Shown here: positions 41,531 to 50,944 of the stretch, piece by piece
Position numbering within the stretch: the stretch's first letter is position 1
How the letters are laid out: every line of letters begins with the position of its first letter
NCBI GenBank assembly: GCA_938006335.1
Contig: CALLMF010000005.1
Coordinates: forward strand, 88,334-152,333
DNA: 64,000 bases
Source: an uncultured Granulosicoccaceae bacterium
GTDB taxonomy: Bacteria > Pseudomonadota > Gammaproteobacteria > Granulosicoccales > Granulosicoccaceae
Reading direction: 5' to 3'
Translations under genes and position numbers: made by a program
Notes under the pieces: generated by a model
What the model was told of the DNA's origin: nothing
Database searches by the model: none
The model's input: the letters and a program-made list of their open reading frames with translations, nothing else

Positions 41531-41536
41531 ATTATA
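41531..41536 (-). promoter_or_regulatory. TATAAT -10 element of bamD
   Basis: On the minus strand TATAAT is followed by GAGTGG and then the bamD ATG, so the expected start of transcription is the A of the start codon. No recognisable -35 element is found at 16-18 bp. Confidence 0.4.
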
Positions 41537-41586
41537 GTTGCCCCGCGACGCCCCCGAGCGACTCCGGTGAGGTCTACCATTCGCGC

Positions 41587-42591
41587 ATGCAAGTAGATTC
41601 CGACTCATCTTCGCCGGCGGAATTCGTCGCTGTGTCGTCCACCGACGCCGGCACCCGCCTCGACGCGGTGGCAGCAGCTGCCTGGCCGATGTACTCGCGC
41701 AGCCGACTACAGACCTGGATTGCTGCCGGTCAGCTGACCGTGGATGGCGCACCAGCCAAGGCAAAACAGCGACTTACCGGTGGCGAGCAGCTCCGCTTGG
41801 ATCCGGCCAGCGAGGCGCAGGGCGCCGCCGAGCCCACCGTCGATGAGCAGATCGTGGCGGCTGAGCCTGTCGCGCTGGACATCCTGCATGAGGACGAGTC
41901 CATTCTTGTGCTGAACAAGCCTGTCGGACTTGTCATGCATCCGGCACCTGGCCATCGCAGTGGCACTGTCATGAACGGATTGGTGCATCGTGATCCTGCG
42001 CTACGTGCGGTACCGCGCGCGGGCATCGTTCATCGCCTGGATCGGGATACCACGGGTGTCTGTGTGGTGGCACGCACGCTCACGGCCCAGACATCGCTGG
42101 TACGTCAGCTGCAGGCGCGCACCATGGGCCGTGAATATCGGGCCGTGGTCGTCGGGCACACCGCAGAATCCGGCACCGTCACAGGTGCCATCGGTCGCCA
42201 TTCCCAGGACCGCAAGCGCATGGCGATGACCGATGGTGGCAAGCCTGCCGTTACGCACTTCCAGGTTGCCGCGCGTTTGCCCGGTGCCACGGTGCTTGAT
42301 GTGCGCCTGGAAACCGGCCGCACTCATCAGATCCGTGTGCACATGACCGCGCAAGGCCATCCGCTGATCGGCGATCCGGTCTACAAGGACGGTCGCGCGC
42401 TTGCGCTCAACTTCAGGAAGGGCACCGAGCCCCGAGCCTTGGTCGATGCGTTCGGGCGACAGGCCTTGCATGCTCAGCGCTTGCATCTGACCCATCCGGC
42501 GACAGGCAAGGAGATGAGTTTCGAAAGTCCTGTGCCGGAAGACATTCACACTCTCTGCGAACAGCTCGCACGTTGTGAGGGACAGCGATGA
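41587..42591 (+). CDS. rluD: 23S rRNA pseudouridine synthase RluD
   Basis: RluD makes pseudouridines 1911, 1915 and 1917 in helix 69 of 23S rRNA. The 334-residue product has an N-terminal S4 domain (TRLDAVAAAAWPMYSRSRLQ begins it) and the catalytic HRLDRDTTGV motif with the active-site aspartate. The later RTHQIRVHM block is also present. A frame extending upstream into bamD was rejected. It is divergent from bamD across 62 bp and overlaps pgeF by ATGA. Confidence 0.95.
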   Translation: MQVDSDSSSPAEFVAVSSTDAGTRLDAVAAAAWPMYSRSRLQTWIAAGQLTVDGAPAKAKQRLTGGEQLRLDPASEAQGAAEPTVDEQIVAAEPVALDILHEDESILVLNKPVGLVMHPAPGHRSGTVMNGLVHRDPALRAVPRAGIVHRLDRDTTGVCVVARTLTAQTSLVRQLQARTMGREYRAVVVGHTAESGTVTGAIGRHSQDRKRMAMTDGGKPAVTHFQVAARLPGATVLDVRLETGRTHQIRVHMTAQGHPLIGDPVYKDGRALALNFRKGTEPRALVDAFGRQALHAQRLHLTHPATGKEMSFESPVPEDIHTLCEQLARCEGQR

Positions 42592-43328
42592 GCACGGTTG
42601 TTGTCCCGGATTGGCAGGCGCCACCGCATGTCAGGGTGTTCTGTACGACTCGCGCAGGCGGTGTCAGCTCACCTCCGTACGACAGCATGAACCTGGGGCT
42701 GCACGTCAACGACGCTATCGACGATGTGCGCGAGAATCGCCGTCTACTGGTCGAGCAGAATGCGCTTCCGGCAGAGCCCTTGTGGTTGCGGCAGATCCAC
42801 GGCACTCGCGTGGCACCCTCGAACACGGATGATCATGAGGCAGACGGCGCCTTCACAGACCGCGCAAACGATGTGCTCGCGGTGATGACTGCAGACTGCC
42901 TTCCGGTAGTGCTCACGGATGCCGAAGGCTCGCGTATCGCGGTTGCCCATGCAGGATGGCGAGGCCTTGCCGACGGCGTGCTTGAAAGTGCAGTTGCCAC
43001 GTTTACCGATCGTGACGAGCTTTTCGCCTGGCTTGGTCCCGCCATCGGTCCACAGGCATTCGAAGTCGGCAGTGAGGTGCGGGAGCAGTTTCTTGACCGA
43101 CGCGCTGACCTTGGCAATGCCTTCAAGCCCGGCATCTCATCCGGCAAGTACCTCGCAGACATCTACGAGCTCGCACGCATCGAGTTGCACGCGCTGGGTC
43201 ACGTCACCTGCAGCGGCGGCAGCTGGTGCACTTACTCGGATGCCCAGCGGTTTCATTCCTATCGCCGTGACGGCGCACGCAGTGGACGCATGGCGACGGT
43301 TGCATGGCTCGAGTCATCGAATAACTGA
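42588..43328 (+). CDS. pgeF: Multicopper-type laccase-domain purine nucleoside phosphorylase family protein
   Basis: This 246-residue protein belongs to the YfiH/PgeF (DUF152, CNF1-fold) family. Members are linked to peptidoglycan precursor editing and to purine nucleoside phosphorolysis. The family motifs are seen: TTRAGGVSSPPYDSMNLG, RQIHGTRV, MTADCLPVVL with the conserved cysteine, and AHAGWRGLADGVL. It is coupled to rluD. In Pseudomonas clpB would come next; here a nuclease-like gene has been inserted between them. Confidence 0.93.
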   Translation: MSTVVVPDWQAPPHVRVFCTTRAGGVSSPPYDSMNLGLHVNDAIDDVRENRRLLVEQNALPAEPLWLRQIHGTRVAPSNTDDHEADGAFTDRANDVLAVMTADCLPVVLTDAEGSRIAVAHAGWRGLADGVLESAVATFTDRDELFAWLGPAIGPQAFEVGSEVREQFLDRRADLGNAFKPGISSGKYLADIYELARIELHALGHVTCSGGSWCTYSDAQRFHSYRRDGARSGRMATVAWLESSNN

Positions 43329-43414
43329 TATTTAATACAGTACTTAGTTCAGGCTTGTATCAATGATCTGGATCCTGTGTCAGCATGTATTCCTGCACAA
43401 GGAGGGAATCTGAC
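43329..43414. other. AT-richer junction upstream of the HNH gene
   Basis: This 86-bp gap begins with an AT-rich run just after the pgeF stop, in contrast with the surrounding GC-rich DNA. It ends with a perfect AAGGAGGG Shine-Dalgarno eight to nine bases before the ATG of the HNH gene. It probably holds the promoter of that gene, though no hexamers were fixed. Confidence 0.4.
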
Positions 43415-45031
43415 ATGGGCTTTTTCATCGATGAAAAACCGTGCGCTCACGGGATCAAAGCCGTAGCGGAGGACGTGCCGATTTACGGGCAAAAGATTGC
43501 CCCTGATGTCTCTGGACGCATGGCCGCCGGGCATGGTCTGCGTCTCGCATCAGCCTTGCTGCAGGGCGTACATCGCTCGGATGCAGAGCGTGATATCGCG
43601 CGCACGCGTTTGCGAAGCACCGTATCGAGAGCAACAGGAAGGCCGGATACACCTGATAGCAAGATCGCGCTGTCGCAACGGCTCAAGCAGCTCAATCGTA
43701 TCGCTGATCGGGGACTTGCCGAGCAATTGGAGCTGCTCGTCCGGTTTGAAGATCAGGGCCTCTACCTGCAGGACGGTTGTCGCAACATGATCGTGTGGAT
43801 GGACCAGCATTTGCGACTTGGGCGCATCGCCGCGAGCGAGCGTTTGCGCGTTGGGCGCGCGCTGTTGGAGTTACCGGTCTTGTCTGCCTTGTTTGCCCTC
43901 GGCGAGGTCTCTTACTCGCAGCTGCGTGAGGTAACGCGACACGCCACTGCCGATACTGACGGCGAGTTTGCCGCCGCCATTCTTGAGCTTTCGGTCAGTG
44001 AGACCATCGACTACTGCCGCAGGTTTCGTCATTTCGGCGATCTTGATAGTGACGCGCGCACAGCGGCGGAGCAGGGGCTTGATGCTGTAGAAAGTGCCGC
44101 AGCACTGAGAGCCTTCCAGCGACGCAGCCTCAGCGTACAGAGCGTTGATGAGCATTCAACACGCATCGTCATGGAACTACCGGTTGATCTTGCCGCCGAG
44201 TTTCTGCTATCGCTCGAACACGTGGAGGACTGCATACGTGATGGCGGCGACTCCGTTGGCGATCAATCGTCAGAAGAAGGTCCAGTGCTGGACCATTCGA
44301 ATCGAGACAGTCCGAAACAAGTGCGTGCAGATGCTGCTGTACTCATGAGTCGACGTTCATTGGCGCTCGCCGGGGAGGCGGTTGCAATGGCGGATCGCTA
44401 TCGTGTGAATGTCAGTGTTGATGCTCGCTTGTTGGGACGTATGTCCTTACCAGAAGCGGAAGCAGACACCGAGAGGCCGCAACTCCATGGTCCTGGATGT
44501 CAACAACCAGCGTCCCTGTGCACAGCCACCGCAACGCGCCTGGCCGAGCAAGCCGGCTTCACATTGCTTGCAACCGACGAAAACCGGCAGATCGTCGGCA
44601 CGCTCAAAAAGGCACCCCTTTTCACACGGAAACAGCTGCAAGCCCTGCGTGCCAGAGACCGCTGCTGCCAGATGCCTGGTTGCCGGTCGACGCGGCACCT
44701 GCATGGACACCACATCGTGCACCGCGAAAACGGCGGGCACTCTGGCCTGGATAACGCCGTCCTGGTGTGCGGTAGTTGTCATCGCCTGTTGCACGAGGGC
44801 GGTTTTCAGCTGGAAGCGATCGGTCCGAACGGGGCCGTGCCGCTTCGTGCCACGGTCGAGCACCTCGATCGCCTGAACGTAGACTCCAGATCACGCCAGC
44901 GGGCACGGGCCAAGGCATCGCTGATCCGAGCATTCCGGGTGTGCAGGCCGAGCAGTATCGAGCGGATCGATGGTGCGACCTTGTTTCCACGTGTAAATAC
45001 TGGCGAGCGTCGCGGAGCCCCGCCGCCTTGA
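43415..45031 (+). CDS. HNH endonuclease domain protein (DUF222/13E12-like)
   Basis: The 538-residue product has a long helical N-terminal region resembling DUF222 and a C-terminal HNH nuclease domain. The nuclease part contains CCQMPGC, HGHHIVHRENGGHSGLDN (ending in the catalytic-type His and Asn) and CGSCHRLLHEGG, so it has two Cys pairs for structural zinc. The start at 43415 is chosen for its AAGGAGGG Shine-Dalgarno. Such proteins are often scattered and multicopy and their substrates are unknown. The gene interrupts the normal pgeF-clpB neighbourhood, which suggests later acquisition. Confidence 0.85.
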   Translation: MGFFIDEKPCAHGIKAVAEDVPIYGQKIAPDVSGRMAAGHGLRLASALLQGVHRSDAERDIARTRLRSTVSRATGRPDTPDSKIALSQRLKQLNRIADRGLAEQLELLVRFEDQGLYLQDGCRNMIVWMDQHLRLGRIAASERLRVGRALLELPVLSALFALGEVSYSQLREVTRHATADTDGEFAAAILELSVSETIDYCRRFRHFGDLDSDARTAAEQGLDAVESAAALRAFQRRSLSVQSVDEHSTRIVMELPVDLAAEFLLSLEHVEDCIRDGGDSVGDQSSEEGPVLDHSNRDSPKQVRADAAVLMSRRSLALAGEAVAMADRYRVNVSVDARLLGRMSLPEAEADTERPQLHGPGCQQPASLCTATATRLAEQAGFTLLATDENRQIVGTLKKAPLFTRKQLQALRARDRCCQMPGCRSTRHLHGHHIVHRENGGHSGLDNAVLVCGSCHRLLHEGGFQLEAIGPNGAVPLRATVEHLDRLNVDSRSRQRARAKASLIRAFRVCRPSSIERIDGATLFPRVNTGERRGAPPP

Positions 45032-45145
45032 TACCGGGCCACTTGCCCGCACGTTTGTGCCACGCGTAACAACGCACGTCTTTTTTGTCACGCGCTCACG
45101 CCGCAAAGCCGGGTGAGCGTGGACTCATCGTGGAGATCACTACTC
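45032..45145. other. Upstream region of clpB
   Basis: This 114-bp region has no gene. A heat-shock (sigma32) promoter is expected here for clpB, but no clear CTTGAAA...CCCCAT pair was recognised. A CGGGC-CACTT-GCCCG inverted repeat lies near its left end. Confidence 0.35.
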
Positions 45146-47767
45146 ATGAGAATGGACAAACTCACGTCCAAATTTCAATTGGCCTTGCAGGACGCACAGT
45201 CGTCTGCAGTGGGTCGCGATCATCAGTTCATCGAGCCGGCCCATCTGTTGTCCGCCATGCTGGACCAGGACGGCGGCGGCGTCCGGCCCGTGCTCGCCCA
45301 ATCCGGGGTCAACATCAATGGATTGAAGTCCACGCTGGATGGCGTGTTGCAGCGCATGGCCTCCGTACAGGGTGGCAATGGACAGGTTCAGGTATCGAGC
45401 GAGCTGGCTCGTCTGCTCAACCTCACGGACAAGCGTTCACAAAAGCGGGGCGACCAGTACATCTCGTCCGAGGTGTTCGTACTCGCCGCGCTGGAGGACA
45501 AGAAGAACGCCGCTGCCGAAGCGATGATTGCCAATGGCGCGAATCTCAAGGCCGTGGAGACCACGCTGGACAAAGTGCAGAGTGGCCCGGTGACAGACCC
45601 TAATGCAGAGCAGCAGCGTCAGGCGCTCGAGAAGTACACCATCGATCTGACCGAGCGCGCCGAACAGGGCAAGATCGACCCGGTCATCGGCCGTGACGAC
45701 GAGATTCGTCGTGCCATCCAGGTGCTGCAGCGCCGCACTAAAAACAACCCGGTCATCATCGGCGAGCCCGGTGTCGGCAAGACCGCCCTGGTCGAGGGTC
45801 TTGCGCAACGTATTGTTGACGGTGAGGTGCCAGACGGCATCAGCGGCAAGCGTGTGCTGTCGCTCGACATGGGCGCCCTGATCGCCGGCGCCAAGTTTCG
45901 TGGCGAGTTCGAGGAACGGCTCAAGGCCGTCTTGTCCGACCTGTCCAAGCAGGAAGGGCAGGTCATTCTCTTTATCGACGAGCTGCACACCATGGTCGGG
46001 GCCGGCAAGGCTGACGGCGCGATGGATGCCGGCAACATGCTCAAGCCCGCGCTTGCGCGTGGTGAGTTGCATTGCATTGGCGCAACCACCCTCGATGAGT
46101 ACCGCCAGTACATAGAAAAGGACGCAGCGCTCGAGCGGCGCTTCCAGAAGATTCTCGTGGACGAGCCATCGGTGGAAGACACCATCGCGATCCTGCGTGG
46201 GCTCAAGGAGCGCTACGAGGTGCACCACGGGGTGGAAATCACGGACCCCGCGATCGTCGCCGCGGCTACGCTATCCCATCGCTACATCGCCGACCGTCAG
46301 CTGCCCGACAAGGCCATCGACCTCATTGACGAGGCGGGCTCGCGCATCCGCATGGAAATCGATTCCAAGCCCGAGGAGCTCGACCGCCTGGAGCGTCGGC
46401 TCATCCAGTTGAAGATCGAGCGCGAGGCGCTATCCAAGGAAAATGACGACGCATCCCGCAAGCGCCTGAGCGATCTCGAGTCCGACATCGAGTCGCTCGA
46501 TCGCGAACTCGCCGATCTTGTCGAGATCTGGACCGCCGAGAAGGCCGAGGTACAGAACTCGACGACCATCAAGGAAGAGCTCGAACGCGTACGTCACGAG
46601 TTCGAGACGGCGCGGCGTGCCGGAGATCTTGCGCGCATGTCGGAGTTGCAGTACGGGCAAATCCCTGAGCTCGAGAAAAAGCTCGAAGCGGCACAAGCCG
46701 AAACCATGGACAAGGAGCTGACGCTGCTTTCCACCAACGTTACTGCCGATGAAATTGCGCAAGTGGTTGCGAAGTGGACGGGCATTCCGGTCAGCAAGAT
46801 GCTGGAGGGCGAGCGCGAAAAGCTCCTGCGCATGGAAAACGACATCGGTACGCGCGTGGTCGGCCAGGACGAAGCAGTCAGTGCGGTATCGGACGCCATC
46901 CGGCGCTCGAGAGCCGGGCTATCCGATCCCAACAAGCCGATCGGCTCGTTTCTGTTTCTTGGACCGACGGGTGTCGGCAAGACCGAGCTCACCAAGACGC
47001 TCGCCAACTTCCTGTTTGACGACGATAGCGCCATGGTGCGCATCGACATGTCCGAGTTCATGGAAAAGCACTCCGTGGCTCGGCTTATCGGCGCCCCTCC
47101 GGGCTACGTCGGTTATGAGGAAGGCGGTTATCTGACCGAGGCGGTGCGCCGCAGGCCGTACTCGGTGATTCTTCTCGATGAGGTCGAGAAGGCACATGCC
47201 GATGTCTTCAACGTGTTGCTGCAAGTGCTGGACGATGGTCGGTTGACTGACGGGCAGGGCCGCACGGTGGATTTTCGCAATACCGTCATCGTGATGACCT
47301 CGAACCTCGGTAGCCACCGAATCCAGGAAATCTCCTCGGACGGTATGCAAGCGGGGGACTACGAGCAGATGAAGGCAGCGGTCATGGAAGTGGTCGGTGA
47401 TCATTTCCGGCCGGAATTCGTCAACCGCATCGATGAATCGGTCGTGTTCCGTCCCTTGCAGAGAGAGCACATCAGAATGATTGCCGGTATCCAGGTCAAG
47501 CATCTGCAGTCGCGGCTTGCTGACCGTGGGCTCGGCTTCGAGATTACCGATGCAGCCCTCGATCTGCTGGGTGAGGCGGGCTTCGATCCGGTGTATGGCG
47601 CGCGTCCACTGAAGCGTGTCATTCAGCAACGTCTGGAGAACCCGCTGGCCGAAATGATTCTCGGTGGCGAGTTCGTGAGCGGTGAGACCGTCTTTGTCGA
47701 CGTATCAGAGGACGGACTCGCGATTTCCGGGCAGGAAAAAGCTCCAGTCATGGCGGCGGTGCACTAG
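45146..47767 (+). CDS. clpB: Disaggregase ClpB
   Basis: ClpB is a hexameric AAA+ chaperone that dissolves aggregates with DnaK. The start at 45146 ([18 protein letters not shown]) matches the family; the longer frame upstream is ignored. The 873-residue product has the N-domain, Walker A loops GEPGVGKT and GPTGVGKT, the coiled-coil middle domain (about 400-520), and the GYVGYEEGG pore loop. A TGGAG Shine-Dalgarno lies about ten bases upstream. Confidence 0.97.
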   Translation: MRMDKLTSKFQLALQDAQSSAVGRDHQFIEPAHLLSAMLDQDGGGVRPVLAQSGVNINGLKSTLDGVLQRMASVQGGNGQVQVSSELARLLNLTDKRSQKRGDQYISSEVFVLAALEDKKNAAAEAMIANGANLKAVETTLDKVQSGPVTDPNAEQQRQALEKYTIDLTERAEQGKIDPVIGRDDEIRRAIQVLQRRTKNNPVIIGEPGVGKTALVEGLAQRIVDGEVPDGISGKRVLSLDMGALIAGAKFRGEFEERLKAVLSDLSKQEGQVILFIDELHTMVGAGKADGAMDAGNMLKPALARGELHCIGATTLDEYRQYIEKDAALERRFQKILVDEPSVEDTIAILRGLKERYEVHHGVEITDPAIVAAATLSHRYIADRQLPDKAIDLIDEAGSRIRMEIDSKPEELDRLERRLIQLKIEREALSKENDDASRKRLSDLESDIESLDRELADLVEIWTAEKAEVQNSTTIKEELERVRHEFETARRAGDLARMSELQYGQIPELEKKLEAAQAETMDKELTLLSTNVTADEIAQVVAKWTGIPVSKMLEGEREKLLRMENDIGTRVVGQDEAVSAVSDAIRRSRAGLSDPNKPIGSFLFLGPTGVGKTELTKTLANFLFDDDSAMVRIDMSEFMEKHSVARLIGAPPGYVGYEEGGYLTEAVRRRPYSVILLDEVEKAHADVFNVLLQVLDDGRLTDGQGRTVDFRNTVIVMTSNLGSHRIQEISSDGMQAGDYEQMKAAVMEVVGDHFRPEFVNRIDESVVFRPLQREHIRMIAGIQVKHLQSRLADRGLGFEITDAALDLLGEAGFDPVYGARPLKRVIQQRLENPLAEMILGGEFVSGETVFVDVSEDGLAISGQEKAPVMAAVH

Positions 47768-47815
47768 TTGACAGATCACTGGGACGTGCGTCAGCCATGA
47801 CCGCATAATAGGCGG

Positions 47816-48547
47816 ATGTCGACCGATACTTCATTGGCAACTGGCGCAGTCAATGCCATGACCTGCCGCAATTGTGGCGCCGGGCTCGAGGCCGCGCGCA
47901 TGGACGTCTCGCTGGGCGTTGTGACCTGCGGGCATTGCGGCAGCTTGCATGATATCCCGGGCAAGCGCGACGCCCTCGCTGAGGGCGGCGCAGCTTCAGG
48001 CGGCAAGCCATCGCGGCTGGAAGTGGATCTACCCAGCCGCTTCAAGCTGCGTCGCAGCGCGGGTGGTATGGAAGTGTCCTGGCCGATGGGGCGTCCGTTT
48101 CAGGGTGTGGTGCTGTTGATCATCACCGGGGCGTTTGCCTATGTGGCCATACAAACCGGATTCCTGATCCTGCTCCTGTTCTGTGCAGGCCTCGTGTACT
48201 TCGCCGCTACTCGCGTGTTCAACACGAGACGTATACGCGTGGACGGGGCGCGGCTGGAGTTCACCCAGGGGCCGTTGCCCTGGCCGGGTTCGAAGAAGCT
48301 TGCGGCATCCGATGTCGAGCAGCTGTATGCCACCGAGCACGAGTCCCGGACAGAGACCGGTACGGACAATAATCGGCAGGTCGAGATCCGGAAGTTCTAC
48401 CGCCTGTCAGCCAGAACACGCTCCAGTGGCAAGGTCACTGTACTCAGCGGTTTGAGCGACCCGATGCAGGCGCTGTGGTTGGAGCAGGAGATCGAGCGTT
48501 TGCTCGGTATAGGGGATGAGGCCGTGGCGGGCGCTCATACCCTCTAA
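47816..48547 (+). CDS. Zinc-ribbon membrane protein of unknown function
   Basis: The 243-residue product is not recognised as a named family. An N-terminal zinc ribbon has two CxxC pairs (CRNCG near residue 17 and CGHCG near residue 38). A basic linker is followed by two adjacent membrane spans at about 96-135 and a C-terminal soluble domain of about 100 residues that looks like a PH-type beta fold (FNTRRIRVDGARLEFTQG). It lies 48 bp after clpB and converges on the PP2C phosphatase gene. A role in the membrane is likely, but nothing more can be said. Confidence 0.75.
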   Translation: MSTDTSLATGAVNAMTCRNCGAGLEAARMDVSLGVVTCGHCGSLHDIPGKRDALAEGGAASGGKPSRLEVDLPSRFKLRRSAGGMEVSWPMGRPFQGVVLLIITGAFAYVAIQTGFLILLLFCAGLVYFAATRVFNTRRIRVDGARLEFTQGPLPWPGSKKLAASDVEQLYATEHESRTETGTDNNRQVEIRKFYRLSARTRSSGKVTVLSGLSDPMQALWLEQEIERLLGIGDEAVAGAHTL

Positions 48548-48573
48548 GTGCCTGCCCTCCAAGTGCCAGATAG

Positions 48574-49314
48574 CTAGCGCTGCAGAGGCACCTGCACCAC
48601 GATGCCGGTGACATTGTCGGTACCACCCCGTTTGAGAGCGAGTTCCACCAGCGCATCGAGTGCCTGTGCGGGGGAGGGCAGGCCGAGTCTTTCGCCGACC
48701 TCGTCGAAGCTCACGTCCTTGAACATGCCGTCACTGCACACCAGAAACCGATCTCCGTCGGCGAGGCTCACCTGGCGGATCTGCACATCGATCGTGTCAG
48801 CCACGCCGATCGCGCGGGTAATCACATTCGAGGACGGGTGGTTCTCGGCTTCCTCGGCCGTCAGTTCTCCAAGACGGTGGAGTTCCTGGACCAGGCTGTG
48901 GTCCTCGGTGAGCTGCTCGAGCTGATCGTCCCGAAACCGGTAGATCCGACTGTCGCCGCACCAGATCAGGTATGCCTCGTCGCGCTCCAGGTACAAGGCG
49001 GCAACCGTGCTGCCCATGACCTTGCCGTCGGCAGAGCTGCGGCAGTAGTCGTTGGCGCTGGACAGCCGTTCCACGATGGCATCCACGCTGCCCTTGGCCG
49101 TGTCCGCCGGGACAAAATCCTGCAGCTTTTCCACGATGGACTGACTGGCACGGTCACCGCGGCTGTGCCCGCCCATGCCATCGGCAACGACCCACAACGA
49201 CTGCTCTCGGGCGTCGAGAAAGGCATCCTCGTTGACCCGTCTTACATGCCCTACGTCGGTCGCCGCACATGAAAACCACAGGGGGCAAGCCTGCTGAGCC
49301 GTGTCCGTGTTCAT
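48574..49314 (-). CDS. PP2C-type serine/threonine protein phosphatase
   Basis: This is a soluble metal-dependent PPM phosphatase of 246 residues, the length of bacterial Stp/PrpC proteins. The metal-binding motifs are complete: RRVNEDAF, VADGMGGHSRGDRAS and the C-terminal GGTDNVTGIVV. The start at 49314 is preceded by AGGA and fits the family N-terminus; a longer frame into the gltX promoter region was rejected. No partner kinase gene is adjacent, so the target is unknown. Confidence 0.92.
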   Translation of the reverse strand: MNTDTAQQACPLWFSCAATDVGHVRRVNEDAFLDAREQSLWVVADGMGGHSRGDRASQSIVEKLQDFVPADTAKGSVDAIVERLSSANDYCRSSADGKVMGSTVAALYLERDEAYLIWCGDSRIYRFRDDQLEQLTEDHSLVQELHRLGELTAEEAENHPSSNVITRAIGVADTIDVQIRQVSLADGDRFLVCSDGMFKDVSFDEVGERLGLPSPAQALDALVELALKRGGTDNVTGIVVQVPLQR

Positions 49315-49411
49315 TGCTGTCGTTCCTGCATGGTGCGCAGTATAGCGGGGCCCGGCCACTGATAGACTGCCGGGCTCCGCGCTCGCCGCTCGTCCGCATA
49401 ACTCCCCGTAC

Positions 49412-50818
49412 ATGACTGTCCGCACGCGATTCGCCCCGAGTCCAACCGGCTCCCTGCACATTGGAAGTGCGCGTACTGCTCTGTTCTGCTGGCTGTTTGC
49501 CCGGCATCACGGCGGCGAGTTCATCCTCCGCGTCGAGGATACTGATCGCGAGCGATCCACCGAGGCGTCCGTCCAGACAATACTGGAAAGCATGGCCTGG
49601 CTCGGTCTGGAAGCCGACGAGGGGCCGTTCTATCAGACACAGCGCTTCGACCGTTACCGCGAGGTGATTCAGCGGCTGTTGGATGATGGCCACGCCTATC
49701 GTTGCTACACCACTCCCGAGGAACTCGATGCGATGCGCGAGGCGGCGCGTAGTCGCGGTGAAAAGCCGCGCTATGACGGCACCTGGCGAGACAGCACGGC
49801 CACTCCCCCTGCAGGCGTCGATCCTGTCATCCGGTTCAAGAATCCACAGACGGGTACCGTCGTCATAAACGATGCAATCAAGGGTGAGATTCGCATCGAC
49901 AACAGCGAGCTGGATGATCTCGTACTGCAGCGTGCGGATGGCACACCGACCTACAACCTTGCGGTTGTCGTCGACGATATGGACATGAACATCACACATG
50001 TTATCCGTGGTGATGACCATGTGAACAACACGCCGCGACAGATCAACATACTGGCAGCGCTTGGAGCGACTGTGCCCATCTATGCGCACATGCCGATGAT
50101 TCTTGGGGAAGACGGCAAGCGCATGTCCAAGCGCCATGGTGCGGTCAGCGTGACCCAATACCGTGATGAAGGGTATCTGCCCGAGGCGCTGCTCAACTAT
50201 CTTGTGCGCCTGGGTTGGTCACATGGCGACGACGAGTTCTTTTCCATCGAGGAGATGACGCGTCTTTTCACATTGGAAGGCGTTAATCGATCTGGCTCGG
50301 TATTCGATCGCAAGAAGCTCGATTCGATCAGTCAACATCACATGCAGACCGCGCCTGCCGAGCGCTTGGCAGAGGTGCTGCAACCGATACTCGCGGCGCG
50401 AGGTGTTGATACGAGTAAAGGGCCGGACTTGGCAAACGTTGCCAACGCCCTGCGGGAGCGAGCGCGCACGCTGGTCGAGATGGCCGATGCCGCGCACTAT
50501 TTCTATGTGGCACCAACAAGCTACGACGCCAAGGCAGAGGTCAAGTTGTTAAAGCCTGCAGCAACAGAGCTCTTGCAGTCGCTACGCGATCGCCTGGCTG
50601 AGCTCGAACCATGGGCGGCCGATGATATTCAGGCAGCGATACAAGCAACCGTCGATGACGCGGGCGTGGGTTTTGGCAAATTGGGTCAGCCCCTGCGTCT
50701 TGCCATTACGGGAACCACGGCCTCACCCTCGATGAACGAGGTCATCGCCTTGCTTGCTCGTGACAATGTGTTGGCACGGATGGATGCGGCATTACGGCGC
50801 ATCAGCTCAGACACTTGA
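49412..50818 (+). CDS. gltX: Glutamyl-tRNA synthetase
   Basis: GltX charges tRNA-Glu. The 468-residue product has the class I HIGH-type motif in RFAPSPTGSLHIGSARTAL, the WRDST editing-region block, and the KMSKR loop as GKRMSKRHGA. The length fits the standard discriminating bacterial enzyme. The gene is monocistronic as far as can be seen, divergent from the phosphatase gene, and about 9.6 kb from the tRNA-Glu gene in this window. Confidence 0.97.
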   Translation: MTVRTRFAPSPTGSLHIGSARTALFCWLFARHHGGEFILRVEDTDRERSTEASVQTILESMAWLGLEADEGPFYQTQRFDRYREVIQRLLDDGHAYRCYTTPEELDAMREAARSRGEKPRYDGTWRDSTATPPAGVDPVIRFKNPQTGTVVINDAIKGEIRIDNSELDDLVLQRADGTPTYNLAVVVDDMDMNITHVIRGDDHVNNTPRQINILAALGATVPIYAHMPMILGEDGKRMSKRHGAVSVTQYRDEGYLPEALLNYLVRLGWSHGDDEFFSIEEMTRLFTLEGVNRSGSVFDRKKLDSISQHHMQTAPAERLAEVLQPILAARGVDTSKGPDLANVANALRERARTLVEMADAAHYFYVAPTSYDAKAEVKLLKPAATELLQSLRDRLAELEPWAADDIQAAIQATVDDAGVGFGKLGQPLRLAITGTTASPSMNEVIALLARDNVLARMDAALRRISSDT

Positions 50819-50944
50819 CGGAATTCACTATCGGTCGCTGCTGAAGGTGTGACGCAGTACCAGTCTCCGTAAAAAGCGCGGCTCGTCTCTGGAGCCCGGT
50901 CCCGGCCGGGTGGTAGATTCCGGATTTGTTGTGTGGAAGACGCC

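Noticed and set aside
41525..41764. N-terminal extension of bamD by 80 residues
   Set aside because: It runs into rluD on the opposite strand and would bury the lipoprotein signal peptide.
47768..47809. TTGACA after the clpB end as promoter of the zinc-ribbon gene
   Set aside because: The only -10-like sequence, CATAAT, is 30 bp away, which is too far.
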